A stretch of DNA of 64,000 nt from Streptomyces sp. CB02980 (lineage in GTDB: Bacteria > Actinomycetota > Actinomycetes > Streptomycetales > Streptomycetaceae), in assembly GCF_014451325.2 (NCBI RefSeq), contig NZ_JACSCH020000008.1, positions 248,001-312,000 of the forward strand, given 5' to 3'. Under the pieces are notes generated by a model. The model did not search any database, was not told where the DNA came from, and saw only the letters and a program-made list of their open reading frames with translations. Both the position numbers and the translations under genes were made by a program. Positions 42,636 through 51,503 of the stretch are shown here, piece after piece (within the stretch, counting starts at the first letter, position 1; each line of letters opens with the position of its first letter).

Positions 42636-43306
42636 CCGGAGTCGTGACCGCCGGCCGTCGGCTCACGACGGCCGGCTGACGGCCTGACCACCGGCGCGCC
42701 GTCGGGCGGACCCCCGTCCGGCGGCGCGCCCGCCTCCCAGTCCAGGCCGTAGCGGTGGAACAGCTCCGACCGCAGCCGTGCCAGCGGCATCTGCGCCCCC
42801 GGCAGCAGCACCGCCACCACCGCGCCCATCAGCAGGGCGCGCAGCATCGGATAGTCCGTGTCCACGTCCTCGGAGCCGTACCGCGTCACCGTGTCCCGCA
42901 GCAGGAACGCGAGGCGCTGCTGCTCCGGGCACTGCACGAAGCCCTCGGCCTGCAGGATGCCCGCCATATGGGTCCGCATCAGGGTCGGCCGGTCCGCGGC
43001 GAGCCCCAGGATCGCGTCGATCGCGCGGGCCATGCGCTCGCGGCCGTCCTCCGTGCGCGGCTCGCGCTCCAGCGCCTCCTCCAGGGTGAGGTGCATCAGC
43101 CGGTGCACCGCCGACTGGAGGAGCTGCCGCTTGCCCGGGAAGTAGTACGAGATCAGCCCCCGCGCCGAACCGGCCCGCTCCGCGATGTCGCCGAGTGTCG
43201 TCGCCTCGTAGCCCCGAGTGTCGACGAGCTCCACCGTGGCCTGCAGAATGCGCTCCCGGGACCTGCGGCGGAGCTCTTCATTGACCGATGGGCTACGCGG
43301 GGACAT
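42629..43306 (-). CDS. TetR-family transcriptional regulator
   Basis: 225 residues. HTH: RERILQATVELVDTRGYEAT and TLGDIAERAGSARGLISYYF followed by PGKRQLL (residues 15-62). The C-terminal ligand domain contains ADRPTLMRTHMAGILQAEGF; the tail is Gly/Pro-rich and disordered. ATG at 43306 with AGGAG six bases upstream. Convergent with and overlapping the LVIVD gene by seven bases. Target unknown; no divergent neighbour. Confidence 0.92.
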   Translation of the reverse strand: MSPRSPSVNEELRRRSRERILQATVELVDTRGYEATTLGDIAERAGSARGLISYYFPGKRQLLQSAVHRLMHLTLEEALEREPRTEDGRERMARAIDAILGLAADRPTLMRTHMAGILQAEGFVQCPEQQRLAFLLRDTVTRYGSEDVDTDYPMLRALLMGAVVAVLLPGAQMPLARLRSELFHRYGLDWEAGAPPDGGPPDGAPVVRPSAGRREPTAGGHDSGQ

Positions 43307-43435
43307 GCTTGACTCCTGCGTTGACTGGCTGCCGGCCAATATACTCGGCGCATCCCGTCGGGCTGCCCTCGTGACAGACCGCCGGGGATGCCGTCTGTTC
43401 TGGGCGACACGGGGGATCGTCCAGAACAGGCGGCT

Positions 43436-44119
43436 TCATCCTGTTCCTCCCATTCTGCTCCCCTCGCCGTCGCCCTCTCCGGGGCCGGCCCGGGGGTCAC
43501 GACGCTCGCGCCGGCGGTACGTCAGGACCGCGGTGGCCACACAGCACCAGCCGAGCAGCCAGCCCCCGAGCACGTCCGAGGGCCAGTGCACGCCCAGATA
43601 GACCCGCGTCCACCCCACCCCGAGCACCGAGACGACCGCCGCGCTCGCGAGGGCGCCCCAGCCGCGCCACTCGCCGCGCCACCGCAGCGCGAGGACCCAG
43701 AGCAGCAGCCCGCAGGTGACCATGGCCGTCATCGCGTGCCCGGACGGGAAGGCGGCGAAGCGCGCCGAGTCGACCGGATCGGTCCACTGCGGCCGGTCCC
43801 GCCCCACCAGCGTCTTGAGGGCTTGCTGGAGCCCCACGGCCAGCAGGCTCGTCACGGCCACCCACAGGGCGAGCCGCCGCTCCCGCCCCCACCACAGCAG
43901 CACCACCGTGGCGGCGGCCAGCGCGCGCATCGTCCACGGGTCCCACACCCAGTCGCTGAGGAAACGGTGCACCTGGGTCAGCCCGGGCTCGGCCACCGCG
44001 TCACGGTGGAGTGTCTCGGTCACCGACCGGTCGAAGGAGAGCAGGGGCGTCCACCCCACGGCGACGAGGACGAGCAGGAGAACGGCCAGGACCCCGGAGA
44101 TCACGGCGGAGGAGCGCAT
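43436..44119 (-). CDS. PAP2-superfamily membrane phosphatase
   Basis: 227 residues, about six transmembrane helices. All three lipid-phosphatase motifs are visible: KTLVGRDRP (KxxxxxxRP), FPSGHAM (PSGH) and TRVYLGVHWPSD (SRxxxxxHxxxD, with T in place of S). Dephosphorylates a lipid phosphate such as undecaprenyl-PP or PA at the outer face; specific substrate unknown. ATG at 44119. Followed upstream, on the same strand, by the M56 peptidase gene (gap 89 bases). Confidence 0.93.
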   Translation of the reverse strand: MRSSAVISGVLAVLLLVLVAVGWTPLLSFDRSVTETLHRDAVAEPGLTQVHRFLSDWVWDPWTMRALAAATVVLLWWGRERRLALWVAVTSLLAVGLQQALKTLVGRDRPQWTDPVDSARFAAFPSGHAMTAMVTCGLLLWVLALRWRGEWRGWGALASAAVVSVLGVGWTRVYLGVHWPSDVLGGWLLGWCCVATAVLTYRRRERRDPRAGPGEGDGEGSRMGGTG

Positions 44120-44208
44120 GCGTCGATCCTGCCCGACGATCGGCTCCGGCTGATCCTTCCCGCCCCCCGCGCGCGCCGTCGCCCGCGACCGGACCGGCGA
44201 GCCTGCCG

Positions 44209-45150
44209 TCACCCCTGTCCCAGCGCGCTGAGCGCCGGGACGAAGGCCACGAGCACCGGGACCACCGGCACCAGGGAGGCGGCCGCGGTCAGCCGGAGCC
44301 GGCGGCCCGCGGTGAGCCGGGGCGCCGCGGTCAGCAGCCGGTTCACCCGGCGCGGCAGATCGCCGTACGGGGCCTGACCGGGCCCGAACACGCCCCGGTC
44401 CTCGTTGAGTTCGACCAGCGCGAGCGCGATCGTCAGCCGCCCGAACCGGCGCGAGGCCACATCGTCGGCGGCCAGCTCCACCAGCCGGTGCATCTCCTCG
44501 CGGAAGGCCGCGAAGACCGGGATCCCCGGGAACCCGGCGGCCAGCGCCGCCGAGGAGTGCAGCAGCCAGTCGTGCCGGGCGCGCGCGTGCCCCTGCTCGT
44601 GCGCGAGGACGGCGTCCAGCTGACGCCCCTTCAACCGCCGCAGCGCCGCCGTGGTGATGACCAGCTGGGGTGTGCTCCCCGCCAGCCACCAGGCGTTCGC
44701 CCGCTCGCCCTCCAGGACCACGAGGCGCTCGCCGCCCGGCTGCTCGCCGGGGAGCAGGGGTGCGCGGACGAGCAGATCGCAGCGGCGCCGTCTGCGCCGC
44801 GACCGGGCCTGGCTGAACTCCCGGCCCAGCATCGCCCCGGACCACACCCCGCCGGCCGCCAGGGCCACCGCGAGCACCGCGGACCAGGGTCCGGTCGTCC
44901 CCAGTTCGTACGCGTCGACCACCGCGCGCGGCGCGGGCGCGAAGATCTGCCCCCGTACGGCCTGCCAGGCGGTCGACGCGCTGAACGTCATGGAGAGCGC
45001 GAAGCTCAGCAGCACGGCGGCGATCACGCATTGCCACACCCAGAGGGCCACCACGGGTTCTCGCTCGACCCAGTCCGCCCGCGACAGCAGCCGGGGGGCC
45101 GCGAGGGCGGTCAGAACTCCGAGCAGGAACAGCGCGAGGGAGACCCACAT
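44209..45150 (-). CDS. M56-family (BlaR1-like) membrane zinc metallopeptidase
   Basis: 313 residues. N-terminal helices (LALFLLGVLTALAAPRLL and others), zinc motif AVLAHEQGHARARHD (HExxH) and third ligand ELAADD about 35 residues on, plus a C-terminal hydrophobic segment TAAASLVPVVPVLVAFVPAL. BlaR1/MecR1-like proteins of this short type are common in streptomycetes, often with a BlaI repressor; no BlaI gene is present here. ATG at 45150. Confidence 0.93.
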   Translation of the reverse strand: MWVSLALFLLGVLTALAAPRLLSRADWVEREPVVALWVWQCVIAAVLLSFALSMTFSASTAWQAVRGQIFAPAPRAVVDAYELGTTGPWSAVLAVALAAGGVWSGAMLGREFSQARSRRRRRRCDLLVRAPLLPGEQPGGERLVVLEGERANAWWLAGSTPQLVITTAALRRLKGRQLDAVLAHEQGHARARHDWLLHSSAALAAGFPGIPVFAAFREEMHRLVELAADDVASRRFGRLTIALALVELNEDRGVFGPGQAPYGDLPRRVNRLLTAAPRLTAGRRLRLTAAASLVPVVPVLVAFVPALSALGQG

Positions 45151-45268
45151 GGCGCCAGCCTATGAGCGCGGTACTGGTCGGGGGTATGCCCCGGGGCGGC
45201 AAGTGACGTACGCCACGGTTTGGTTGAGCCGGGCCGCCCTCAAAGCCAGGTCGGGCGCCGGGCGGCAC

Positions 45269-45856
45269 TCACAGCGTCACCAGCATGGCCAGCATCGCGA
45301 GGGCCATCGACAGCCGGCAGGCGAGCGCCAGCTCCGGGCGGGCCGCCCAGGCCGGCCGCGGCCCGCGGCCCGGGCCGCCCGCCGTCGCCGTCACTGTCGC
45401 CGGTACCGCGACCGGCACCAGTCCCGTGCCCGCGTGCAGCACGTACGCCATGTAGTAGAGGAGCAGCCCGCCCGTGAGGGCGGGTATGCCGCCCGCCGTG
45501 CCCGCCGTGTGTCCCGTGTGCGCCCCCGCGCCGGGAGCCGCCATCGACAGCGCCATGTAGACCATGGCGAGCGAGCCGACGAAGTGGTGCAGATGGTGTC
45601 CGCCGTGCCGGACCGCCGCGAGACCGTGCAGCGCGGCGCCGCCGAACACCGCCGCGTAGACCGCCCAGCTCCACTCCGGCGGGGTGAGCACCGCCCCGGG
45701 CAGCGCCATCGACGCCATCCCGAAGCCCATCACCGCCTCGCCGCCCGCGGCCCGCCGCTCCTCCCCGGCGGACGCGCGCATCCGCAGCAGGCAGTACACG
45801 CCCGTCACCGCGCAGAGCACGACCATCAACCACCCGGACAGGGCCGGTCCGTGCAC
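45269..45856 (-). CDS. DUF5134 integral membrane protein
   Basis: 195 residues, five or six hydrophobic helices and several His residues (RHGGHHLHHFVGSLAMVYMA), which fits the DUF5134 family described next to M56 peptidases and copper-related genes in streptomycetes. GTG start at 45856 with GGGGGAGG six bases upstream; earlier in-frame codons lack an RBS. Separated from the M56 peptidase gene by 118 bases, probably one operon. No function known. Confidence 0.85.
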   Translation of the reverse strand: MHGPALSGWLMVVLCAVTGVYCLLRMRASAGEERRAAGGEAVMGFGMASMALPGAVLTPPEWSWAVYAAVFGGAALHGLAAVRHGGHHLHHFVGSLAMVYMALSMAAPGAGAHTGHTAGTAGGIPALTGGLLLYYMAYVLHAGTGLVPVAVPATVTATAGGPGRGPRPAWAARPELALACRLSMALAMLAMLVTL

Positions 45857-45980
45857 GGCACACCTCCCCCTCGACGCGGTCCCCTTCCCGGAGGATGCCC
45901 GCGCCCGTCCGGACACACGCAGGCGCACGGGTGCGTACAGGCGTACGAGGGGGAGTGAAAGGTACGGGCGTTAGGCTCGG

Positions 45981-46003
45981 GACGATCGCGTACGGCGATC
46001 GTC
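45981..46003. promoter_or_regulatory. 9-bp-arm dyad downstream of a candidate -10, before the GNAT gene
   Basis: GACGATCGC / GCGATCGTC with a 5-base loop follows TAGGCT (45972-45977), a plausible -10. The dyad would form at the very 5' end of the transcript or serve as an operator. It ends 25 bases before the GNAT start. Confidence 0.5.
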
Positions 46004-46028
46004 AGCGCCCGAGGGGAGCCCCGTTCAC

Positions 46029-46580
46029 ATGGACACCGCCACGTCGCACGAGACAGGCCGGATCAGCTACCGCGAGGCGGTCCTGGAGGACGTCCCGGCC
46101 CTCGTCCCGCTCGTGGAGTCGGCCTACCGGGGCGACGCCAGCCGCGGCGGCTGGACCACCGAGGCGGACATCCTCCAGGGGCAGCGCACCGACCCCGAGG
46201 GTGTCGCCGCCGTGATCACCACGCCGGACAGCCGGCTCCTGGTCGTCGAGCGCGACGGCGGGATCGTCGCCTGCTGCCAGCTGGAGCACCGCGGCGAGGC
46301 CGCCTACTTCGGGATGTTCGCGGTCCGCCCCGAACTCCAGGGAGCGGGTCTGGGCAAGCAGATCATCGCGGAGGCCGAACGCCGGGTGCGCGAGCTGTGG
46401 GACGTCCGCGAGATGCACATGACGGTGATCTCCGTACGGGAGGAGCTCATCGCCTGGTACGAGCGCCGCGGCTACCGGCGCACCGGGCGGATGACCCCCT
46501 TCCCGTACGGCGATGAGCGCTTCGGTCTGCCCCAGCGCGAGGACCTGGAGTTCGAGCTCCTGGTGAAGCCGCTGAGCTGA
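46029..46580 (+). CDS. GNAT-family N-acetyltransferase
   Basis: 183 residues with the GNAT fold: REAVLEDVPALVPLVESAYR, then acetyl-CoA loop MFAVRPELQGAGLGKQIIAE (Q/RxxGxG/A as QGAGLG) and the terminal AWYERRGYRRTGRMTPFPYG. Substrate unknown. ATG at 46029 with GAGGGGAGCC upstream. Confidence 0.93.
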   Translation: MDTATSHETGRISYREAVLEDVPALVPLVESAYRGDASRGGWTTEADILQGQRTDPEGVAAVITTPDSRLLVVERDGGIVACCQLEHRGEAAYFGMFAVRPELQGAGLGKQIIAEAERRVRELWDVREMHMTVISVREELIAWYERRGYRRTGRMTPFPYGDERFGLPQREDLEFELLVKPLS

Positions 46581-46737
46581 CGAACGCGGCGGAAGGGTGG
46601 CTTCCCCCCTGGCTGACAGGAAAAACTTCTGTGATCAGGGGGGTCGCACAGGATAATTTCTCTTGCCCCCTCTTGTGGCCGAGAACCGTCCACGGTTACG
46701 GTGTCTTAACGCGAGGTTCTCCTGTGAAGGAAGAGGC

Positions 46738-48153
46738 ATGACGGAAATTCTTGTGCAGGACGTGACTGGTGGGGGGATATCCACCACCGCCCGGGTGATC
46801 GACCACCCCGCCTGGCCCGAGCTCAAGAATGCCGTGGAGGAGATCCGCAGCTGGCAGAGCGCGGACGGCTCCATCGACTTCGAGCGCGAGGGCGCGCCCG
46901 CCAAGGCCCTGGCCGAGCTGACCCTCGGCCGGGTCACCGCCGCGGTCGAGCAGCTCTCCCCGCTCGTCCCGCACGACGGCGCCTACCACCGCGCCCTCGT
47001 CTCCGACCTGCGCAAGTGGGCCGAGAGCGGCTTCACCGTCCCGGACTTCCTGGACTCGCTGCTCGCCTTCCAGCCGGCCGCCGACCGCGTGGACGGGCTC
47101 CAGCACCTGGTGCTGTTCCCGATGTACACGCAGAACGGCAACCCCGACCGCAACCTCGAAGCCGTCGTGCTCCGCATGGTGTGGCCGGAGTGGCTCGCCG
47201 AGCTCGAGCGCACCCGCTACGACAACCCGCTGTTCTGCGGGATCACCTTCGAGGACTTCACCGCCGGGTACGACACCAACTCGGCCGTCCTCTTCCCGGA
47301 GACCATCGCCGTCCGCGAGGCCCCCGAGCGCTTCACCTGGGGCGGGATCTTCTGCGACCGCGAGGCCGCCCGCTTCCGCAAGGTCACCGAGGCCGCCGTC
47401 GACACCCTCGGCATCCAGCTGCCCGCCGACATCGCCGCGATGATCGAGGACCAGGAGCGCTGCGAGAAGGCCTTCGTGCTCTGGGACATGGTCCACGACC
47501 GCACCCACAGCCACGGCGACCTGCCGTTCGACCCCTTCATGATCAAGCAGCGCCAGCCCTTCTGGATGTACGGCCTCGAGGAGCTCCGCTGCGACCTCAC
47601 CGCCTTCAAGGAGGCCGTGAAACTGGAGGCCGAGGGCAACACCCACGGCCGTGACGTGCAGTACGCGGTCCTCTTCGACCGGATGTTCCGCTTCCCGCTC
47701 TCCGGCGACCGCAACCGCAACTACGACGGTCTCGGCGGCCAGCTCCTCTTCGCGTACCTCCACAAGAACGACGTGGTGCGCTGGACGGACAACACCCTCA
47801 AGATCGACTGGCAGCGGGCCCCCGAGGTCACCAACCAGCTCTGCGCCGACATCGAGAAGCTCTACCGCGACGGCATCGACCGCCCCAAGCTCGTCCACTG
47901 GTTCAAGGCGTACGAGCTCGTCTCCACCTACCTCGCCCCGCACCCGGGCTCGAAGTGGGCCAAGGGTCCCGACGCCCTCGACCTCTCCCTCCCGCCCCGC
48001 AAGCTCGTCGACGACGTGCTTCCGGACGAGTTTCCGCTCAGCATGTTCTTTGAGGCCCTCGCCAAGAAGCTGAAGGGCGTGATCGCCGACACCAAGGGGA
48101 TCACCGCCGCCGACGTCTCGCGGACCGAGCAGGCCGAGCGGGCTGCCGCGTGA
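46738..48153 (+). CDS. DUF6421-family protein
   Basis: 471 residues, cytoplasmic, no recognised catalytic motif. Conserved-looking blocks: VDGLQHLVLFPMYTQNGNPD, LFCGITFEDFTAGYDTNSAV, AFVLWDMVHDRTHSHGDLPF (His/Asp-rich) and KQRQPFWMYGLEELRCDLTA. The HDRTHSHGDLPFDPF element resembles a metal site but I cannot name a reaction. First gene of a tightly coupled operon with an SDR (stop TGA overlaps a possible GTG of the next gene) and a threonine aldolase, so a role in amino-acid-linked metabolism is an inference. ATG at 46738 with GGAAGAGG. Upstream, GAGAACC / GGTTCTC (46681-46687, 46715-46721) forms an inverted repeat. Confidence 0.85.
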   Translation: MTEILVQDVTGGGISTTARVIDHPAWPELKNAVEEIRSWQSADGSIDFEREGAPAKALAELTLGRVTAAVEQLSPLVPHDGAYHRALVSDLRKWAESGFTVPDFLDSLLAFQPAADRVDGLQHLVLFPMYTQNGNPDRNLEAVVLRMVWPEWLAELERTRYDNPLFCGITFEDFTAGYDTNSAVLFPETIAVREAPERFTWGGIFCDREAARFRKVTEAAVDTLGIQLPADIAAMIEDQERCEKAFVLWDMVHDRTHSHGDLPFDPFMIKQRQPFWMYGLEELRCDLTAFKEAVKLEAEGNTHGRDVQYAVLFDRMFRFPLSGDRNRNYDGLGGQLLFAYLHKNDVVRWTDNTLKIDWQRAPEVTNQLCADIEKLYRDGIDRPKLVHWFKAYELVSTYLAPHPGSKWAKGPDALDLSLPPRKLVDDVLPDEFPLSMFFEALAKKLKGVIADTKGITAADVSRTEQAERAAA

Positions 48154-48188
48154 GCGCTCGTACCGACGACACGGAGGAGGCGTCGCCC

Positions 48189-48950
48189 ATGACCGCCAAC
48201 GGAAACGGCGGGCCGCTCGACGGCGCCGTCATCGCGGTCGCCGGTGCGGCCGGCCCGGCCGGTCGCGCGGCGCTGATGCGCCTCGCCGAAGCGGGCGCGA
48301 CCGTCGTCGGCTCCGACGCCGACCCGGCGCGCCTCGCGGAGGCCGTCGACGCCGCCCGCTACGCCCACGGCGGCGCCAAGGTGGTCGGTGACACCGTCGA
48401 CCTGCTCGACCTGGACGCCACGCGCGACTGGGCCGCGAAGACCGAGAAGGAGTTCGGCCGGATCGACGGCCTGGTCCACCTCGTCGGCGGCTGGCGCGGC
48501 AGCTCCTCCTTCACGGAGACCGACCTCGCGGACTGGGACTTCCTGGAGAAGCTCCTCATCCGCACGGTCCAGCACACCTCGCTCGCGTTCCACGACGGGC
48601 TGCTGCGGGCCGGCGGTCGCGGTCGCTACGCCCTGATCAGCCAGGTCGGCGCGCACAAGCCGCTCGCCAACAACGCCGCGTACAACGCCGGCAAGGCGGC
48701 CGCCGAGGCCTGGACCCTCGCGATGGCCGACTCGTTCCGCAAGCTGGGGGGCGACGACGGCCCGCAGGCGGCGGCTGCGATCCTGGTGATCAAGGCATTG
48801 GTGCACGACGCCATGCGCGCCGAACGCCCCAACGCGAAGTTCGCGGGCTTCACCGACGTCAAGGACCTGGCCGATGAGATCGCCGGGCTCTGGGACAAGC
48901 CCGCCCAGGAAGTGAATGGACAGCGTCTGTGGCTGACCCCCAAGCCGTGA
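48189..48950 (+). CDS. Short-chain dehydrogenase/reductase
   Basis: 253 residues. Rossmann start VIAVAGAAGPAGRAALMRLA (GxxGxxG variant GAAGPAG), NAG-equivalent VHLVGGWRGSSS, and active-site YNAGK (Tyr-x-x-x-Lys) in NNAAYNAGKAAAEAWTLAMA. The catalytic Ser lies in LISQVGAHKP. Substrate unknown. The ATG at 48189 was chosen for its strong GGAGGAGG; a GTG at 48150 overlapping the DUF6421 stop would add 13 residues. The 3' end overlaps the aldolase start by 22 bases. Confidence 0.9.
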   Translation: MTANGNGGPLDGAVIAVAGAAGPAGRAALMRLAEAGATVVGSDADPARLAEAVDAARYAHGGAKVVGDTVDLLDLDATRDWAAKTEKEFGRIDGLVHLVGGWRGSSSFTETDLADWDFLEKLLIRTVQHTSLAFHDGLLRAGGRGRYALISQVGAHKPLANNAAYNAGKAAAEAWTLAMADSFRKLGGDDGPQAAAAILVIKALVHDAMRAERPNAKFAGFTDVKDLADEIAGLWDKPAQEVNGQRLWLTPKP

Positions 48951-50026
48951 CCGCGGCCCTCGGCCCCAGGACCGACGCACGTCGTCACCACGACCCGTCG
49001 GTCCGGGGCTTCGCCAGCGACAACTACGCCGGCGCCCACCCCGAGGTCCTCGCGGCCCTCGCCCTCGCCAACGACGGCCACCAGGTCGCCTACGGCGAGG
49101 ACCAGTACACCGAGCACCTCCAGCGGATCATGCACAGCCACTTCGGCCCCAGCGCCGAGGCCTTCCCGGTCTTCAACGGGACCGGGGCGAACGTGACCGC
49201 CCTCCAGGCGCTCACCGACCGCTGGGGCGCCGTCATCTGCGCCGAGTCCGCGCACATCAACGTGGACGAGGGCGGGGCGCCGGAGCGCATGGGCGGCCTC
49301 AAGCTGCTCACCGTGCCGACCCCGGACGGCAAGCTCACCCCCGAGCTGATCGACCGGCAGGCCTGGGGCTGGGAGGACGAGCACCGGGCGATGCCGCAGG
49401 TCGTCTCGATCACCCAGAACACCGAGCTGGGCACCGTCTACACGGTGGACGAGATCCGCGCGATCGTCGAACACTCCCACGCCAAGGGCATGAAGGTGCA
49501 CCTCGACGGGGCCCGGATAGCCAACGCCGCCGCCTCGCTCGACGTGCCGATGCGCGCGTTCACCAACGCCGTGGGCGTCGACGTCATCTCGTACGGCGGC
49601 ACGAAGAACGGCATGCTCTTCGGTGAGGCGATCGTCGTCCTCAACCCCGACGCGGTCAGCCACATGAAGCACCTGCGCAAGCTGTCCATGCAGCTCGCGT
49701 CGAAGATGCGCTTCGTGTCGGTGCAGCTGGAGGCCCTCCTCGCGAAGGACCTGTGGCTGCGCAACGCCCGCCACGCCAACGCGATGGCCCAGCGCCTCGC
49801 GGCCGGCGTGCGCGAGCTGGACGGGGTGGAGATCCTGTACCCGGTGCAGGCCAACGCGGTCTTCGCGCGCCTGCCGCACGAGGTCACCCGGCGGCTCCAG
49901 GAGCGGTTCCGCTTCTACTTCTGGGACGAGACGGCCGGCGACGTGCGCTGGATGTGCGCCTTCGACACCACGGAGGACGATGTGGACGCCTTCCTCCAGG
50001 CCCTGAAGGAAGAGCTGGCCCGCTAA
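48929..50026 (+). CDS. Low-specificity L-threonine aldolase-like PLP enzyme
   Basis: 365 residues, fold-type I. VRGFASDNYAGAHPEVLAAL at the N-terminus, PVFNGTGANVTALQAL, HINVDEGGAPERMGGLKLLT, LDGARIANAAASLDVPM (cofactor Asp) and VISYGGTKNGMLFGEAIVVL with the PLP lysine. It would cleave L-threonine/allo-threonine to glycine and acetaldehyde. Coupled to the SDR by overlapping genes. Followed by a 14-bp-stem terminator. Confidence 0.93.
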   Translation: MADPQAVTAALGPRTDARRHHDPSVRGFASDNYAGAHPEVLAALALANDGHQVAYGEDQYTEHLQRIMHSHFGPSAEAFPVFNGTGANVTALQALTDRWGAVICAESAHINVDEGGAPERMGGLKLLTVPTPDGKLTPELIDRQAWGWEDEHRAMPQVVSITQNTELGTVYTVDEIRAIVEHSHAKGMKVHLDGARIANAAASLDVPMRAFTNAVGVDVISYGGTKNGMLFGEAIVVLNPDAVSHMKHLRKLSMQLASKMRFVSVQLEALLAKDLWLRNARHANAMAQRLAAGVRELDGVEILYPVQANAVFARLPHEVTRRLQERFRFYFWDETAGDVRWMCAFDTTEDDVDAFLQALKEELAR

Positions 50027-50042
50027 CTCACTGCATGGATAT

Positions 50043-50080
50043 ACGGCCGGACGGAAAGTCATTGACTTCCGTCCGGCCGT
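50043..50080 (+). terminator. 14-bp-stem intrinsic terminator after the aldolase gene
   Basis: Arms ACGGCCGGACGGAA and TTCCGTCCGGCCGT, loop of ten bases. The loop also contains the -35 of the next gene's promoter. Confidence 0.85.
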
Positions 50081-50100
50081 TTCCGTACGCTCCACGCGCA
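50062..50100 (+). promoter_or_regulatory. Promoter predicted to give a leaderless transcript
   Basis: TTGACT (50062-50067), an 18-base spacer, TACGCT (50086-50091), then eight bases to the A of the ATG. No Shine-Dalgarno lies before that ATG. The -35 lies inside the terminator of the previous gene. Confidence 0.6.
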
Positions 50101-50699
50101 TGGAACTCATCCAGCAGAACCCCGACATCTCCGCCTATCTGGCCGCGAGCGAGGCCGTCGACCATGGCCATCCGGTGGTCCGGGCGGCCGTGCACCGCCT
50201 CACCGATGAGCACCCCGACGCATACGCATACGCCGAAGCGGCCTACCGGTACGTACGCGACACCGTCCCGCACTCCGCCGACGCCGACGACCCCCGCGTC
50301 ACCTGGCGTGCCTCCGACGTCCTGGAGCAGCGCACCGGCATCTGTTACGCCAAGTCGATCGCGTACACCGCACTCCTGCGGGCCCGTGGCATCCCGGCCG
50401 CCCTCTGCTACCAGCGGCTCGCCGACGACGACGGCTCGAACCCGGTGGTCCACGGTCTCGTCGCCGTACTGCTGCCCGGGGAGCGGACCTGGGCCCGCCA
50501 GGACGTGCGAGGGAACAAGCCCGGAGTCGACGCCCGGTTCTCCCTGCGGGAGGAGCGACTGGCCTGGACGGTGCGACCAGAGTTCAATGAAGTGGATTAT
50601 CCAGTGCTCTACACTGAACCGCATGCGGCTGTTCTGGACGCGCTGCGCGCCGCGCCCGACCGGCCCCACCTCTGGCGGACGCTCCCCACGGAGCTCTGA
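50100..50699 (+). CDS. Transglutaminase-like (cysteine protease fold) protein
   Basis: 199 residues with the triad context of bacterial transglutaminase-like domains: Cys in QRTGICYAKSIAYTALLRAR, His in NPVVHGLVAVLLPG and a following Asp in WARQDVRGNK. Protease or amidase role is likely, by fold. The ATG at 50100 begins about eight bases after a good -10, so the mRNA may be leaderless. The following gene begins 26 bases after its stop. Confidence 0.88.
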   Translation: MELIQQNPDISAYLAASEAVDHGHPVVRAAVHRLTDEHPDAYAYAEAAYRYVRDTVPHSADADDPRVTWRASDVLEQRTGICYAKSIAYTALLRARGIPAALCYQRLADDDGSNPVVHGLVAVLLPGERTWARQDVRGNKPGVDARFSLREERLAWTVRPEFNEVDYPVLYTEPHAAVLDALRAAPDRPHLWRTLPTEL

Positions 50700-50725
50700 C
50701 CCCGGACATCAGCGAACGGCGGACC

Positions 50726-51418
50726 ATGACCCTCACGCTCACCGTCTCCGACGAGGTGCGCACCCTCGTACCCGGCTTCACCGCTCTGGTGATCGAGGCC
50801 CACGGCCTGGTCAACGGGCCCAGCGACGAGGCCAGTTCGGCCCTCCTCGACGACGCCGCGCGACGGCTCGCCGAGCGGCTCGACGGCCGGACCCCGGACC
50901 GGGACCCGCACATCGCCGCCTGGCGCGCCGCGTACACCGCGTTCGGCGCCAAGCCCTCCCGTACCCGCAACTCCGCGGAGGCGCTCGCCAAGCGGGCGCT
51001 CGCGGACGGCGGGCTGCCCCGCATCAACCGGCTCGTCGACGCCTACAACGCGGTGAGCGTCGCCCACCTCATCCCGGTCGGCGGCGAGGACCTGGGCAGG
51101 ATCCGGGGCGCCATGCGCCTGGTCCGCGCCACCGGCGACGAACCCTTCGTCACCACGGCGGGCGGCGCTGAGACGGTGGAGCACCCCGAGGCCGGGGAGA
51201 TCGTCTGGTGCGACGAGGAGGGCGTGACCTGCCGCCGCTGGAACTGGCGCCAGGGCCCCCGTACCCGCATCGACGACGACACCGTCGACTCGTTCTTCCT
51301 GCTCGAGTCGCTCGCCCCGATGACCCGGGACGAGCTGCTCGCGGCGGGTGCCGAGCTGGCGGAGTCCCTGGAGAAGCTCAGCCCGGAAGCCCGGATCACG
51401 GTCCGCGACCCGGAGTGA
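50726..51418 (+). CDS. B3/B4 tRNA-binding-domain protein
   Basis: 230 residues: the isolated B3/B4 domain of phenylalanyl-tRNA synthetase beta subunits, with WRAAYTAFGAKPSRTRNSAE, INRLVDAYNAVSVAHLIPVG, MRLVRATGDEPF and IDDDTVDSFFLLESLAP. Free-standing versions are thought to act as editing factors that hydrolyse mischarged aminoacyl-tRNA or D-aminoacyl species; not shown here. ATG at 50726. Stop codon lies inside a three-copy 24-bp array. Confidence 0.9.
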   Translation: MTLTLTVSDEVRTLVPGFTALVIEAHGLVNGPSDEASSALLDDAARRLAERLDGRTPDRDPHIAAWRAAYTAFGAKPSRTRNSAEALAKRALADGGLPRINRLVDAYNAVSVAHLIPVGGEDLGRIRGAMRLVRATGDEPFVTTAGGAETVEHPEAGEIVWCDEEGVTCRRWNWRQGPRTRIDDDTVDSFFLLESLAPMTRDELLAAGAELAESLEKLSPEARITVRDPE

Positions 51419-51475
51419 CGATGTGTCCGCGACCCCGGCGTGACGATGCGCCCGCGACCCGGAGTGACGATTCAG
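51403..51475. repeat. Three-copy 24-bp tandem array across the B3/B4 stop codon
   Basis: Units at 51403-51426, 51427-51451 and 51452-51475 share CCGCGACCCGGAGTGACGAT or close variants. The TGA in the first unit is the stop of the gene; the other units each repeat it. Confidence 0.92.
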
Positions 51476-51503
51476 CGGGATGCCGTTCGGCGGCGCCCCG
51501 TTG

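Noticed and set aside
46738..48153. DUF6421 considered as a metal-dependent phosphohydrolase
   Set aside because: HDRTHSHGD is suggestive but spacing does not fit the HD-domain pattern; function left open.
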